The notes beneath the pieces were generated by a model. That model worked only from the letters and a program-made list of their open reading frames with translations, had not been told where the DNA came from and made no database searches. A stretch of DNA of 64,000 bases, taken from the NCBI GenBank assembly GCA_965214945.1, contig OZ244029.1, positions 2,604,001 to 2,668,000 of the forward strand. The letters are read 5' to 3'. Origin of the DNA: JAAXHB01 sp965214945 (lineage in GTDB: Bacteria; Actinomycetota; Acidimicrobiia; Acidimicrobiales; Aldehydirespiratoraceae). Positions 35,379 through 43,816 of the stretch are shown here, piece after piece; the first letter of the stretch is position 1; every line of letters begins with the position of its first letter. The translations under genes were made by a program, and so were the position numbers.

Positions 35379-36362
35379 GGGCTGTGAGCGCTTCAGGCGC
35401 TCGTTGAGCATCGACGCCAAAGCGTAGACAGCGGAGATGGAGGGCGTCGGCGTGCCGGTAAGCCGGCCCAGCTCGGCGAACACACCCACAAGCGGGTCAA
35501 TCTCCAGCGGGCGTCCGGCCTCGGCGTCTTGCAGCATCGACGTCTTGTGCTCGCCGACAGCCTCGGCGCCGGCGATGCGCCTGTCGATGCTGATCCTCAG
35601 GCGCACGCCAAGCGCTTTGGCGATGCCGACGGCCTCGGCCATCATCGCAGCGGCCAGCTCCCGAGTGGCCGGCGTGCGGCATATCTCGCCAAGAGTGGCG
35701 CCGGTGAGAGCGCTGATCGGGTTGAAAGAGAGGTTGCCGAGAGCCTTGACCCACACTTGCGCTCGAATGTTGGTGAGCACGCGCGCCTTGAACCCCGCAG
35801 AGGTCAACGCCGCGGCCAAGGCCCGAGCCCGCTTGGAGCGGACGCCGTCGAGCTCGCCCAAAGGGAAGCGGTCGCCCTCGATGTGGGTGACCACGCCGGG
35901 AGCGGTCTTGGATGCGGCCGGATAGGCGATGGCGGCCACGATCTGCTCGGCCGGCACAGCCGCGGCAATCGCGCCGTCGGGATCGAGGGTGTCGAGCCGG
36001 CGGCCGTCGTGGGGTCCGCCGTGGCGCTGAAAGTACCACCAGCCGATGCCGTTCTGCACCGGTACGATCACCGTGTCGGGCCGCAAAAGCCAGTGAAGCT
36101 CACCGGCCACGGCCGCGATCTGGTGCGCTTTCAGCGCCAGGATCACCGTGTCATGGGACCCGAGAGCCGAAAAGTCATCCGATGCCGCAAGCCCGGTGGC
36201 GACCGTCTCTACGCCGTCTGCCTCGATGAGCCGCAAGCCGTCGCGGCGAATGGCGTCGAGGTGCTCGCCGCGAGCTATAACAGCCACGTCGCAGCCCGCG
36301 GCCGACAGCCGAACCGCCATCATCCCGCCGATGGCACCGGCACCCACCACACAAATCCGCAT
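35376..36362 (-). CDS. 2-dehydropantoate 2-reductase-like (ApbA/PanE family)
   Basis: An NADP-dependent ketoacid reductase of 328 residues. The Rossmann motif is GAGAIGG at 7-13, followed by VPVQNGIGWW and, in the C-terminal helical domain, WVKALGNLSFNPISAL with the conserved Lys and Asn. It ends with TSMLQDAEAGRPLEIDPLVG and a helix SISAVYALASMLNERL. Family members include ketopantoate reductase and paralogues on other 2-keto acids. No pantothenate gene is nearby, so I leave it unnamed. ATG 36362 puts the dinucleotide motif at the usual place; the frame upstream is repetitive. Confidence 0.88.
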   Translation of the reverse strand: MRICVVGAGAIGGMMAVRLSAAGCDVAVIARGEHLDAIRRDGLRLIEADGVETVATGLAASDDFSALGSHDTVILALKAHQIAAVAGELHWLLRPDTVIVPVQNGIGWWYFQRHGGPHDGRRLDTLDPDGAIAAAVPAEQIVAAIAYPAASKTAPGVVTHIEGDRFPLGELDGVRSKRARALAAALTSAGFKARVLTNIRAQVWVKALGNLSFNPISALTGATLGEICRTPATRELAAAMMAEAVGIAKALGVRLRISIDRRIAGAEAVGEHKTSMLQDAEAGRPLEIDPLVGVFAELGRLTGTPTPSISAVYALASMLNERLKRSQP

Positions 36363-36444
36363 AAGAGGCGATTCTGCCACGCGGCGTCCCAGACCGGCGG
36401 ATCCGGGCCGACATCCGACATCCAACGACCACGGCAACCGCATG

Positions 36445-36484
36445 CGAACACTACTTGAGACCCGAGCACTACTTGAGACCCGAG
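36445..36484. repeat. Tandem repeat upstream of the mutase-DeoC fusion
   Basis: The unit cactacttgagacccgag is present twice in succession (about 36450-36467 and 36468-36485 with the first base varying), in the spacer between divergent genes. Confidence 0.8.
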
Positions 36485-36554
36485 CCGGGTCGACGTCTGG
36501 GCCGTCATCACGGCCCAGCATGTCGACGTCGGCGACAGCGGCGGGGCCGGGGCG

Positions 36555-39245
36555 GTGACGACGCTCGGCCTGAGAGCGCACGACCCTCGCCAGCTGGCCG
36601 AGGAGTGGCTGGCCGTCGACCCCGATCCCGAAGACCGGGCCAAGGTGCGACGGCTGCTGGACTCAGACGATCACGCCGAGCTGACAGAACGCTTCGGGGC
36701 GCGTCTGGCATTCGGCACGGCCGGAATGCGCGGCGCGGTGGGGGCCGGCCCGATGCGCATGAACCGCGTACTGGCACGCGTCGTGGCAGCGTCAGTCGCG
36801 GAGCGGATACTCAGAGACCGCCCAGCTGACCCGCACGTGGTGATAGGCCAAGACGCCAGACACCGCAGCCGCGACATCGCCGGCGATGCGGCCCGCGTTC
36901 TGGCCGCACGCGGTGTGCGGGTGACCAAACTTGCCGAGCCGCTGCCCACTCCAGTGCTGGCGTTCGCGGTGCGCCACCTCCGAGCCTCGGCCGGAATGAT
37001 GGTCACGGCCAGCCACAATCCCCGCCGCGACAACGGTTGCAAGGTCTACTGGCGGGGCGGCGCTCAGCTTGCGGCGCCGGTGGACGCTGAGATCAGCGAC
37101 ATCATCGACCGGACTGAGCTGCTACCCGACGAAAGCCTCGCATCGGATGACCACCGGCTGATCACAGTCGCTGATGACAGTCTGCGGCAGGCGTACGTCG
37201 AAGCCGCAGTGGGGCTGCTCGATCCCAGGGGGCCGCGCACAGCCCGCATCGCTTACACCCCGCTGCACGGCGTGGGCGCTCAGACGTTCCTGCGGGCCGC
37301 GTCGGCGGCCGGGTTCGAGACGCCGGCGGTGGTGTCCGAGCAGGCCGAGCCCGACCCCGACTTCCCGACGGCGGCGTTTCCCAACCCGGAGGAGCCCGGT
37401 GTGCTTGACCGGCTGATCAGCCTGGCGTCCGCGGTGTGCGCCGATGTGGCGCTGGCGCATGATCCCGACGCCGACAGGCTGGCCACGGCAGTACCCGACG
37501 GCTTGCGTTGGCGGCTGCTCACCGGCGACGAGCTGGGCTGCCTCCTGGCGGAGCATCTGCTCAGCCGTCAGCCGCGGCTACCGCCCGAATCGTCGCAGCA
37601 GCCAGAAGCGCAGGCCCGCACCGGTCGGCGGCGGCTGGTGATCAGCACGGTCGTGTCGACTCGGCTGCTCGGCAAGATCGCGGCCCGTCACAACGCCGAC
37701 TGGGTGGAAACGCTCACCGGCTTCAAGTGGATCATGAAAGCCCGCCAGGAACGAGCCGCCAGCCACGACCTAGTGCTCGCCTATGAGGATGCGCTCGGCT
37801 ACGCGGCCGGCGGCACTGTGTTGGACAAGGACGGCATCACAGCGGCGCTACTGGTGGCCGAGCTCGTCTCCGAGCTTGCGTCACAGGGCCGCACCATCGC
37901 TGACATGCTCGACGACCTCCACCTTCGACACGGGGTGCACGCCACGGGGCAGCGCTCGATCCGCTTTGAGTCGTCTGCCGGGGCTGCCGTCGGCGGGTCG
38001 CTGCGCCAGCAGGCGATGGCAGCGCTGCGGGAAGTGCCGCCAATCGAGCTGGGCGGCCAGGCCGTCACCGGTGTGGTGGATCTGGAGTCCGGCTCGGCGG
38101 GCTTTCCCCCGGCCGACGTGATGATTCTCGAAGCCGGCGACGACAGGGTGGCGGTGCGACCGAGCGGCACCGAGCCGAAGCTCAAGGTCTACGCGGAGGC
38201 GGTGGTCGCCGCCTCCGGCGGCGACCACCGTGACAGGTTTGATCAGGGCGACAGCCCCGACAGCGGTCGAGGCAGCCGCGAGGCGCTGGGCTCGGCCCGC
38301 CGCGAAGCCCGGGCGCGCGTCAGCATGATGCTCGACGACGCCGTCCGGGCAGCCGCCGAGCCCGAGCGGCTCACACGCATACGGAGCGCTGCGTGGCGCT
38401 CAGGGCGGCCTGAGCGAACAGCTCCTGCCGAGCGTCCCCGACACCCGGAGCCTGACCGTGAGCACGTGCGGCTTCGCCATGACGAGGTGCTGCGCCTGAT
38501 CGTGGCCTGCACCGATCTCACCACACTCAGCGGCGACGACACCCCCGGCCGCGTCCGCGCGCTCTGCGCCCAAGCGCTTCGCCCCGATCCCACAGACGCG
38601 ACCATCGGCCCGGTCGCCGCGGTGTGCGTCTACCCGTCGCTGGTGGGCCTCGCCGCTGAGCTGCTGGCCTCGTCGCCGGTGGCGGTGGCAAGCGCGGCGG
38701 GCGCGTTTCCCAGCGGTCTGTCGCCGTTGGCGGTACGCGTGGCCGACATTCGTGCGGCTGTGCGTGCCGGAGCCACCGAGATCGACACGGTGCTGAACCG
38801 GTCCGCTTTCTTGTCGGGCCGAGCCGACGAGGCGGCTGACGAGTTGAGGGCGCTGCGCGAGGCCGCCGGCGACGCCCAGCTGAAGACGATCCTCGAGGTG
38901 GCAGAGCTGGGATCGGCGGACGCGATCGCCGACGCTGCGATGCTCGCCATAGACGCTGGCGCCGACATGATCAAGACCTCTACAGGCAAGTCCCATGCGG
39001 GCGCCACGCCCGAGGCGGTGCTGACGATGGCGGAAGTGATCGGCGATCACGCAGCCCGCACAGACCGGGCGGTGGGGATCAAGGTGGCGGGTGGCCTCAG
39101 CACCGCGGCCGAGGCCGAGCGTTACGTCTTCGTCGTGCGGAGCGTGCTCGGCGATGACTGGCTTGTGCCCGACCGTCTCCGGTTCGGTGCTTCCGGCTTG
39201 CTGAACTCGGTTTGCGCGTCGTTGGCCGACCAACACCGCTGCTGA
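36555..39245 (+). CDS. Phosphosugar mutase-deoxyribose-phosphate aldolase fusion
   Basis: An 896-residue bifunctional protein. Residues 1 to about 600 are an alpha-D-phosphohexomutase-superfamily enzyme of the PGM2/phosphopentomutase-like group, with phosphoserine loop TASHNP (Ser153), metal loop DPDADR (303-308), sugar loop EDALG (411-415) and phosphate loop RPSGTEPK (535-542). After an Arg/Pro-rich linker (about 605-640), residues 640-890 are a class I DeoC aldolase with Asp744, the Schiff-base Lys807 in MIKTSTGK and Lys843 in GIKVAGG. The fusion would convert deoxyribose-1-phosphate to deoxyribose-5-phosphate and cleave it to acetaldehyde and glyceraldehyde-3-phosphate. GTG start at 36555. 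Confidence 0.93.
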   Translation: MTTLGLRAHDPRQLAEEWLAVDPDPEDRAKVRRLLDSDDHAELTERFGARLAFGTAGMRGAVGAGPMRMNRVLARVVAASVAERILRDRPADPHVVIGQDARHRSRDIAGDAARVLAARGVRVTKLAEPLPTPVLAFAVRHLRASAGMMVTASHNPRRDNGCKVYWRGGAQLAAPVDAEISDIIDRTELLPDESLASDDHRLITVADDSLRQAYVEAAVGLLDPRGPRTARIAYTPLHGVGAQTFLRAASAAGFETPAVVSEQAEPDPDFPTAAFPNPEEPGVLDRLISLASAVCADVALAHDPDADRLATAVPDGLRWRLLTGDELGCLLAEHLLSRQPRLPPESSQQPEAQARTGRRRLVISTVVSTRLLGKIAARHNADWVETLTGFKWIMKARQERAASHDLVLAYEDALGYAAGGTVLDKDGITAALLVAELVSELASQGRTIADMLDDLHLRHGVHATGQRSIRFESSAGAAVGGSLRQQAMAALREVPPIELGGQAVTGVVDLESGSAGFPPADVMILEAGDDRVAVRPSGTEPKLKVYAEAVVAASGGDHRDRFDQGDSPDSGRGSREALGSARREARARVSMMLDDAVRAAAEPERLTRIRSAAWRSGRPERTAPAERPRHPEPDREHVRLRHDEVLRLIVACTDLTTLSGDDTPGRVRALCAQALRPDPTDATIGPVAAVCVYPSLVGLAAELLASSPVAVASAAGAFPSGLSPLAVRVADIRAAVRAGATEIDTVLNRSAFLSGRADEAADELRALREAAGDAQLKTILEVAELGSADAIADAAMLAIDAGADMIKTSTGKSHAGATPEAVLTMAEVIGDHAARTDRAVGIKVAGGLSTAAEAERYVFVVRSVLGDDWLVPDRLRFGASGLLNSVCASLADQHRC

Positions 39246-39253
39246 CAGACCTG

Positions 39254-40057
39254 CTACCGGGCCTGCCAGTCGGGCAGTCGGCGCTGCTGCCAGGCCGAAC
39301 GCCCCTCGGCGGCGTCGGCGGTGGCGGAGGCCACACGGCGCATGGCCTCGCCCATTCGCACCGCTTCGGTCCATTCGAGGGTCCGGCCCCGCCAGGCCAT
39401 CTCCTTGGTGGCACGCACAGCCAGCGGCGCCCCGGCGCACAGCCTGTCGGCCAAGGCACGAGCCTCGGCCATCAGCTTGTCGTGGGCGACGACCTTCCAG
39501 GCCAGGCCGATCCGGCGGGCGTGACGAGCGTCGATGGTCTCGCCTGTGAGCAGCAGCTCCAGGGCGTCGGGCCAGGCCACCCGACCGGGAAGCCGCAGCG
39601 CGCCGACGATCGTGGGCACGCCGATGCGCACCTCGGGGTAGGCGAACGTCGCCCGCTCCGACGCCAGCACGAAGTCGCACGCCAGCACCGCGGTGAGTCC
39701 GTATCCGATGCACGGGCCGTTCACCGCCGCGATGGTCGGCTTCCAGATCTCCATGCCCGACTCCAGGGTGGTGATGGTCGGCTGCTCCCAGAACGATCCC
39801 GGCCAGTCGCCGGTGGCGCCTGAGGGATCTTTCAGGTCGACACCGGCGCAGAACGCCCGGCCCACTCCAGTGACGATCGTCGTCCAGGCCTCTTCGTCGG
39901 ACCGGAAAGCGTCCCAGGCGGCGTCCAGGGCGCGTCGCATGCGACGGTTCACGGCGTTGAGCGCGTGGGGGCGGTTGTAGGTGATCGTGGCGACGTGACC
40001 GTCACGTTCATAACGAGCCGCGGGTGCCGCAGGCGACTGAGTTGGAGTACAGGTCAT
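39254..40057 (-). CDS. Crotonase-family protein lacking one catalytic Glu
   Basis: A 267-residue enoyl-CoA hydratase/isomerase homologue. Oxyanion-hole segments are AFCAGVDLKD and NGPCIGYGLTAVLACD; the second acidic residue is present in FAYPEVRIG. The Glu normally found in the GGGCE position is Thr (GYGLTAV), so hydratase activity is doubtful and an isomerase, lyase or thioesterase-like role is possible. Convergent with the mutase-DeoC gene, 8 bp between their stops. Start ATG 40057. Confidence 0.88.
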   Translation of the reverse strand: MTCTPTQSPAAPAARYERDGHVATITYNRPHALNAVNRRMRRALDAAWDAFRSDEEAWTTIVTGVGRAFCAGVDLKDPSGATGDWPGSFWEQPTITTLESGMEIWKPTIAAVNGPCIGYGLTAVLACDFVLASERATFAYPEVRIGVPTIVGALRLPGRVAWPDALELLLTGETIDARHARRIGLAWKVVAHDKLMAEARALADRLCAGAPLAVRATKEMAWRGRTLEWTEAVRMGEAMRRVASATADAAEGRSAWQQRRLPDWQAR

Positions 40058-40158
40058 GGCCTCAGCTTCCCACGCCGGCGTCGGTTAGGCCGGCCCACTT
40101 AGGCCGGCCACGGCGCACGCACGCCGAAGACGGCACCGCGGCGCACGGCGCAGCAGCG

Positions 40159-40216
40159 CACGACGGGTCGGGCACGACGGGTCGGGCACGACGGGTCGGG
40201 CACACGACGGGTCGGG
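40159..40216. repeat. 14-bp tandem array upstream of the ACMSD-like gene
   Basis: The unit cacgacgggtcggg is repeated perfectly at 40159-40172, 40173-40186 and 40187-40200, then again at 40203-40216 after a 2-bp slip. The array ends 13 bp before the gene start. Confidence 0.97.
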
Positions 40217-40229
40217 CACACTGTTGTCC

Positions 40230-41519
40230 ATGAGTTCAGCGCGATCAGACCGCGATCCGGCCGGATCAGCGACCTCCGGACGTCTGACGGCCGAAGGAGC
40301 CGGCAGCGGTGCTGGCGCCGCTCAGCGGATCCCGATGATCGTAAGCGTGGACGATCACGTGGTGGAACCGCCGCACGTGTGGCAGCGGTGGCTGCCTGCG
40401 AAGCACCGCGACCGGGGGCCGCGGGTGGAACGGCACCGCCTCGGCGCGCTGAGCTATCTGGGCGGCACCAGCTATGAGTACGACATCGACCCGGCCGACG
40501 GGTCAGGCCGGTGGTGCGACATCTGGTTCTACGAGAACGGCGTTTACCCCCACAAGCGCCACGTGGCCGCCGTGGGCTTCGACCGCGACGACATGACGCT
40601 CACGCCGATCACCTACGACGAGATGCGCCCCGGCTGTTATGAGCCCGCCGCCCGCGCAGCCGACATGCTCGCCAACCACGTCGACAAGTCGCTGTGCTTC
40701 CCGACGTTCCCGCGGTTCTGCGGCCAGACATTCTACGAGGCCAACGACCGCGACCTGGCCCTGGCGTGCATCCGGGCCTACAACGACTGGATGATCGAGG
40801 AGTGGTGCGCGCAGAGCGGCGGGGTGCTGCTGCCGCTGACCATCATCCCGCTGTGGGACGCGGAGCTGGCAGCGGCCGAGGTGGTGCGCAACGCGGAGCG
40901 TGGCTGCCGGGCTGTGTGCTTCAGCGAGATTCCGCCGCATTTGGGGCTGCCGTCGATACACACCGGCTTCTACGAGCCGTTCGTCGCCGCGTGCGAGCAC
41001 ACCGGCACCACCATCTGCATGCACATCGGATCGAGCTCGAAGATGCCGGCCACCTCCGCGGACGCCCCCGCGGGCGTGGCCGCAACCCTGAGTTTCAACA
41101 ACGCCATGGCGTCGTTGTCGGACTGGCTGTTCTCGGGGATACTGCCGCGCCACCCGCGCTTGAAGCTGGCGTACAGCGAAGGCCAGATCGGCTGGCTGCC
41201 CTACGTGCTGGAGCGTGCCGACGCGGTGTGGGAGCAGCACCGCGCCTGGGCACGCACCAAGGAGCTGGTGCCCGAGCCGCCGTCTCGCTATTGGCATCGC
41301 CACGGGTTCGGGTGCTTCTTCGACGACCGCCACGGGCTCGCCAGCCTCGACGCGGTGGGCGTGGACAATGTCGTGTTCGAGACCGACTACCCGCACACGG
41401 ACTCCACCTGGCCGCATACGCTGGCACTTGCGACGGAGATGTTCGCTGGGCTCGACGACGAGACGGTCTACAAGATCACACGCGGCAACGCCCTGCGCAT
41501 GCTCGAACTCGACGAATGA
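40230..41519 (+). CDS. ACMSD-like amidohydrolase (Amidohydro_2)
   Basis: A 429-residue TIM-barrel metal hydrolase/decarboxylase of the amidohydrolase-2 family. It has the N-terminal metal motif DDHVVEPP, strands ending in CMHIGSSS and KLAYSEGQIGWLPY, the barrel-closing metal Asp in VVFETDYPHTDSTWP, and the C-terminal ITRGNALRML. This family includes 2-amino-3-carboxymuconate-6-semialdehyde decarboxylase and many uncharacterised actinobacterial paralogues. ATG 40230 is preceded in frame by a TTG two codons earlier. Substrate unknown. Confidence 0.88.
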   Translation: MSSARSDRDPAGSATSGRLTAEGAGSGAGAAQRIPMIVSVDDHVVEPPHVWQRWLPAKHRDRGPRVERHRLGALSYLGGTSYEYDIDPADGSGRWCDIWFYENGVYPHKRHVAAVGFDRDDMTLTPITYDEMRPGCYEPAARAADMLANHVDKSLCFPTFPRFCGQTFYEANDRDLALACIRAYNDWMIEEWCAQSGGVLLPLTIIPLWDAELAAAEVVRNAERGCRAVCFSEIPPHLGLPSIHTGFYEPFVAACEHTGTTICMHIGSSSKMPATSADAPAGVAATLSFNNAMASLSDWLFSGILPRHPRLKLAYSEGQIGWLPYVLERADAVWEQHRAWARTKELVPEPPSRYWHRHGFGCFFDDRHGLASLDAVGVDNVVFETDYPHTDSTWPHTLALATEMFAGLDDETVYKITRGNALRMLELDE

Positions 41520-41548
41520 CGCCGAAGTCAGGCGGGCGCGGATAGGGC

Positions 41549-41755
41549 TCAGGCGCGGGGGTATGGAGTATCCGTTTCCTTCTGCGATATCGCCAGGTAC
41601 TCGTTGGGGCCCTCACCCTGCCGGTTGCGGCCATCGGCGTCGCCTTTGAGCGCGCCGCCGAGCACCGCTGCGATGACGCCTGTCAGCATCAGCACCGCCA
41701 CGGGGAACACGACCACCAACACAACCGCCATCGCCACTGCCCCGGCCACATACAC
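41549..41755 (-). CDS. Small single-pass membrane protein (hypothetical)
   Basis: A 68-residue frame starting GTG 41755, with one strong hydrophobic segment at about residues 3-35 followed by a polar tail rich in Gly, Asp and Asn. No family is recognised. Codon positions look GC3-rich as in neighbouring genes, but it is short and lacks a clear ribosome binding site, so it may not be expressed. Confidence 0.4.
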   Translation of the reverse strand: MYVAGAVAMAVVLVVVFPVAVLMLTGVIAAVLGGALKGDADGRNRQGEGPNEYLAISQKETDTPYPRA

Positions 41756-41822
41756 AGCCTAACCCACGCCTGCAGGTCCGGGTCCGCAAGTCGCTTACCG
41801 GCCCAGACCAGAGATCGGAAGA

Positions 41823-42002
41823 CCCTGGCCAGCCTCCGGGCGTGCGAGTCGAAACTCCCACGGCGCCCCTATAGGCGGCGAGCTGGGCGGGCCATCCCCT
41901 GGCCGGCTTCCAGGCGTGCGAGTCGGAACTCTCACGGCAATGATCGCTACCGCAGGTTTGGTGTGTTGGTTGCCTCCGCAGGTTTGATGTGTCGGTTGCC
42001 AC
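41823..42002. repeat. Two sets of imperfect direct repeats after the 2Fe-2S/Mo fusion gene
   Basis: A roughly 40-bp element (ccctggccagcctccgggcg then tgcgagtcgaaactcccacgg) at 41823-41862 recurs imperfectly at 41897-41937. A 26-bp unit (cgcaggtttggtgtgttggtt and variant) is tandem at 41951-42002, ending at the stop of the neighbouring gene. No gene is visible between 41756 and 42003. Confidence 0.85.
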
Positions 42003-42003
42003 G

Positions 42004-43767
42004 TTAGGCAAGCGCAATGCCGGTGGGCCATAACGGCGGTGTTCCCTGATGCAGCCAGACCGCGGTCGCGACCGCGGCGAACACAGCGTCGCTGCCGTTG
42101 ACGGGACGGCGGTCTTCGGGGACGATCTCGACATCGACACGCGGCATGGCCGCCGCGCCGATTATCCCGAACGAGCGCACCGTGAGGTCGTGGACGACGC
42201 CAGTGTCGGGGGCGACGCCCAGCGACTCGCTGGTGACCCACGACAGCGCCATGTGGGCCGCGCCGGTGCAGTACGAGCGCAGCACCGTCTCCGCGAGCGG
42301 GCGGCCGGCGCGCACGCTCACGCGGATCGCTCCATCGTCGCCGACTGAGGCGCGAGCCGCGCCGCCCTCGGGCGCGGTGACCCAGCCGGGCCGGCCTGCG
42401 GCTGCCGCGGTCAGCGCCGCAGCCTCGGCCCATCCCGCGGCTCTCAGCGCCGCCGACGTGGGCGGGCCGGGCAGGTCGATCTCGCGCACCGTCAGCCCAG
42501 GGGCGTAGCCGGTGATGGCCTCGGCGATGCCCGGAGTGCGCGCCACCACCACTTCGCCTGAGCCGTCCGGCCGGATCCCCGCCGCGAGCGGCGGGCGCTT
42601 GGAGCCGAGAGCGGTCGCCTCGGGGCGGCTCCAAAGCACTCTCACGGCGCGGCCGTGCTCGTTGGCCAGGCTGCGCGCCGCGGCGGCTACGGGCGAGTCG
42701 CGCTTGGCGCCGAACGCGCCGCCATTGCCGAGCGGCGAAGCGGGCTCTCCGCCGGGCAGACACCAGGCGGCGTCGGTTTCGAGATAGCCGGGCTCCACCC
42801 AGCTCGTTCGGAGCGTTGCCGCCCAATCCCCGGCCGGAGCCTCCAGAGGCGGCCCCCAGCTTGCCGTGGTGCGGCGGCCCGGCACCGCTCCAGCGGCCCG
42901 GCGGGCCTCAGACGCAGTCTTGGCCACCACCCACCCGGTGCCGTCGCCGGCCAGCACCGCCACCAGCGCGTCGTCCGGTGCGGTGTCGTCCGCGAAGCCA
43001 CCCCTGCCGAGCGCCGTACGCCGGCCGGTGGTCTGCTGCGAGCGCCCCTCGATGAGCGCCCGCAGATCGGCGTCGGAGCGGCTGGGGCGGCTTCGAACGG
43101 CTGACCGCAGCCGCGGCACAGCCTTCGGCGGCTCGATCGGGTCCCGGCCCCCACGGCCTCTTCGAACGGCTGACCGCAGCCGCGGCACGCCTGTCTGCTC
43201 GATGTCGGTGTCGGCGCCCGCATCAGAGACAACCACCGACTCAGCCTCGGCTAGATCAGCCTCATCCAGATCAGCTTCGGCCAAGTCGCCGTAGGCCGTC
43301 CAGGCGTCGATAATCGGCTGCCATCCGGTGCAGCGACACAGGTGAGCTGCCAGGGCTCGAGCCGCTGCAGCGCGGTCGCGGTGGCCGGCACCCCTGGCAG
43401 CCAGGGCCGAGAAACGGCAGATGATCCCGGGCGTGCAAAAACCGCACTGGCTGCCTCCGACGGCATCGAAGGCCCGCGCCCACCGGTCGCGCTCGGCTGC
43501 CGGAAGGCCCTCGATAGTACGCACGTCGCGGCCCCGCACCCGACGCGCGGGCGTGACGCAGGCGACCCGAGCCCGTCCGTCCACCAGCACCGTGCAGCAC
43601 CCGCACTGGCCCTGCGGGCTGCAGCCGTCTTTCACGGAGCGCACACCCGCCGTCTCGCGCACCACGTCGAGCAGAGTCAGCGCAGGGTCGGCGACGTTCA
43701 CCGGCGCGCCGTCCACGGTGATCTTAAACCCCTGGGCGGCGGCGCTGTTTTCAGAGTTGGGGCGCAT
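42004..43767 (-). CDS. 2Fe-2S domain fused to a shortened molybdopterin-binding domain
   Basis: A 587-residue fusion. Residues 1 to about 165 are a complete two-cluster 2Fe-2S module (DGCSPQGQCGCCTVLVDG with Cys49, Cys55, Cys58; QCGFCTPG; HLCRCTGW). The remainder, after a repeat-containing linker (VPRLRSAVR twice), resembles parts of the aldehyde oxidase/xanthine dehydrogenase Mo domain: SWVEPGYLETDAAW, NGGAFGAKRDSPVAAAA, RVLWSRPEATALG, and a tail PRVDVEIVPEDRRPV. It is roughly half the usual Mo-domain length, and where GxGE would be expected I see NGSD, so the catalytic Glu is not evident. Either a streamlined enzyme or a decaying gene. ATG 43767. Confidence 0.8.
   Translation of the reverse strand: MRPNSENSAAAQGFKITVDGAPVNVADPALTLLDVVRETAGVRSVKDGCSPQGQCGCCTVLVDGRARVACVTPARRVRGRDVRTIEGLPAAERDRWARAFDAVGGSQCGFCTPGIICRFSALAARGAGHRDRAAAARALAAHLCRCTGWQPIIDAWTAYGDLAEADLDEADLAEAESVVVSDAGADTDIEQTGVPRLRSAVRRGRGGRDPIEPPKAVPRLRSAVRSRPSRSDADLRALIEGRSQQTTGRRTALGRGGFADDTAPDDALVAVLAGDGTGWVVAKTASEARRAAGAVPGRRTTASWGPPLEAPAGDWAATLRTSWVEPGYLETDAAWCLPGGEPASPLGNGGAFGAKRDSPVAAAARSLANEHGRAVRVLWSRPEATALGSKRPPLAAGIRPDGSGEVVVARTPGIAEAITGYAPGLTVREIDLPGPPTSAALRAAGWAEAAALTAAAAGRPGWVTAPEGGAARASVGDDGAIRVSVRAGRPLAETVLRSYCTGAAHMALSWVTSESLGVAPDTGVVHDLTVRSFGIIGAAAMPRVDVEIVPEDRRPVNGSDAVFAAVATAVWLHQGTPPLWPTGIALA
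43091..43188 (-). repeat. In-frame perfect 29-bp repeat in the 2Fe-2S/Mo fusion
   Basis: The element starting cttcgaacggctgaccgcag occurs at 43091-43119 and 43160-43188, 69 bp (23 codons) apart, giving VPRLRSAVR twice in the interdomain linker. Confidence 0.95.
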
Positions 43768-43816
43768 CGGGCTCCACGCTATGGCGCACGCCCTCGACGT
43801 CGGCAAGAATCACGCC

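Noticed and set aside
40159..40216. Possible CRISPR or iteron array
   Set aside because: The 14-bp units abut each other, with no spacers and no replication gene nearby.
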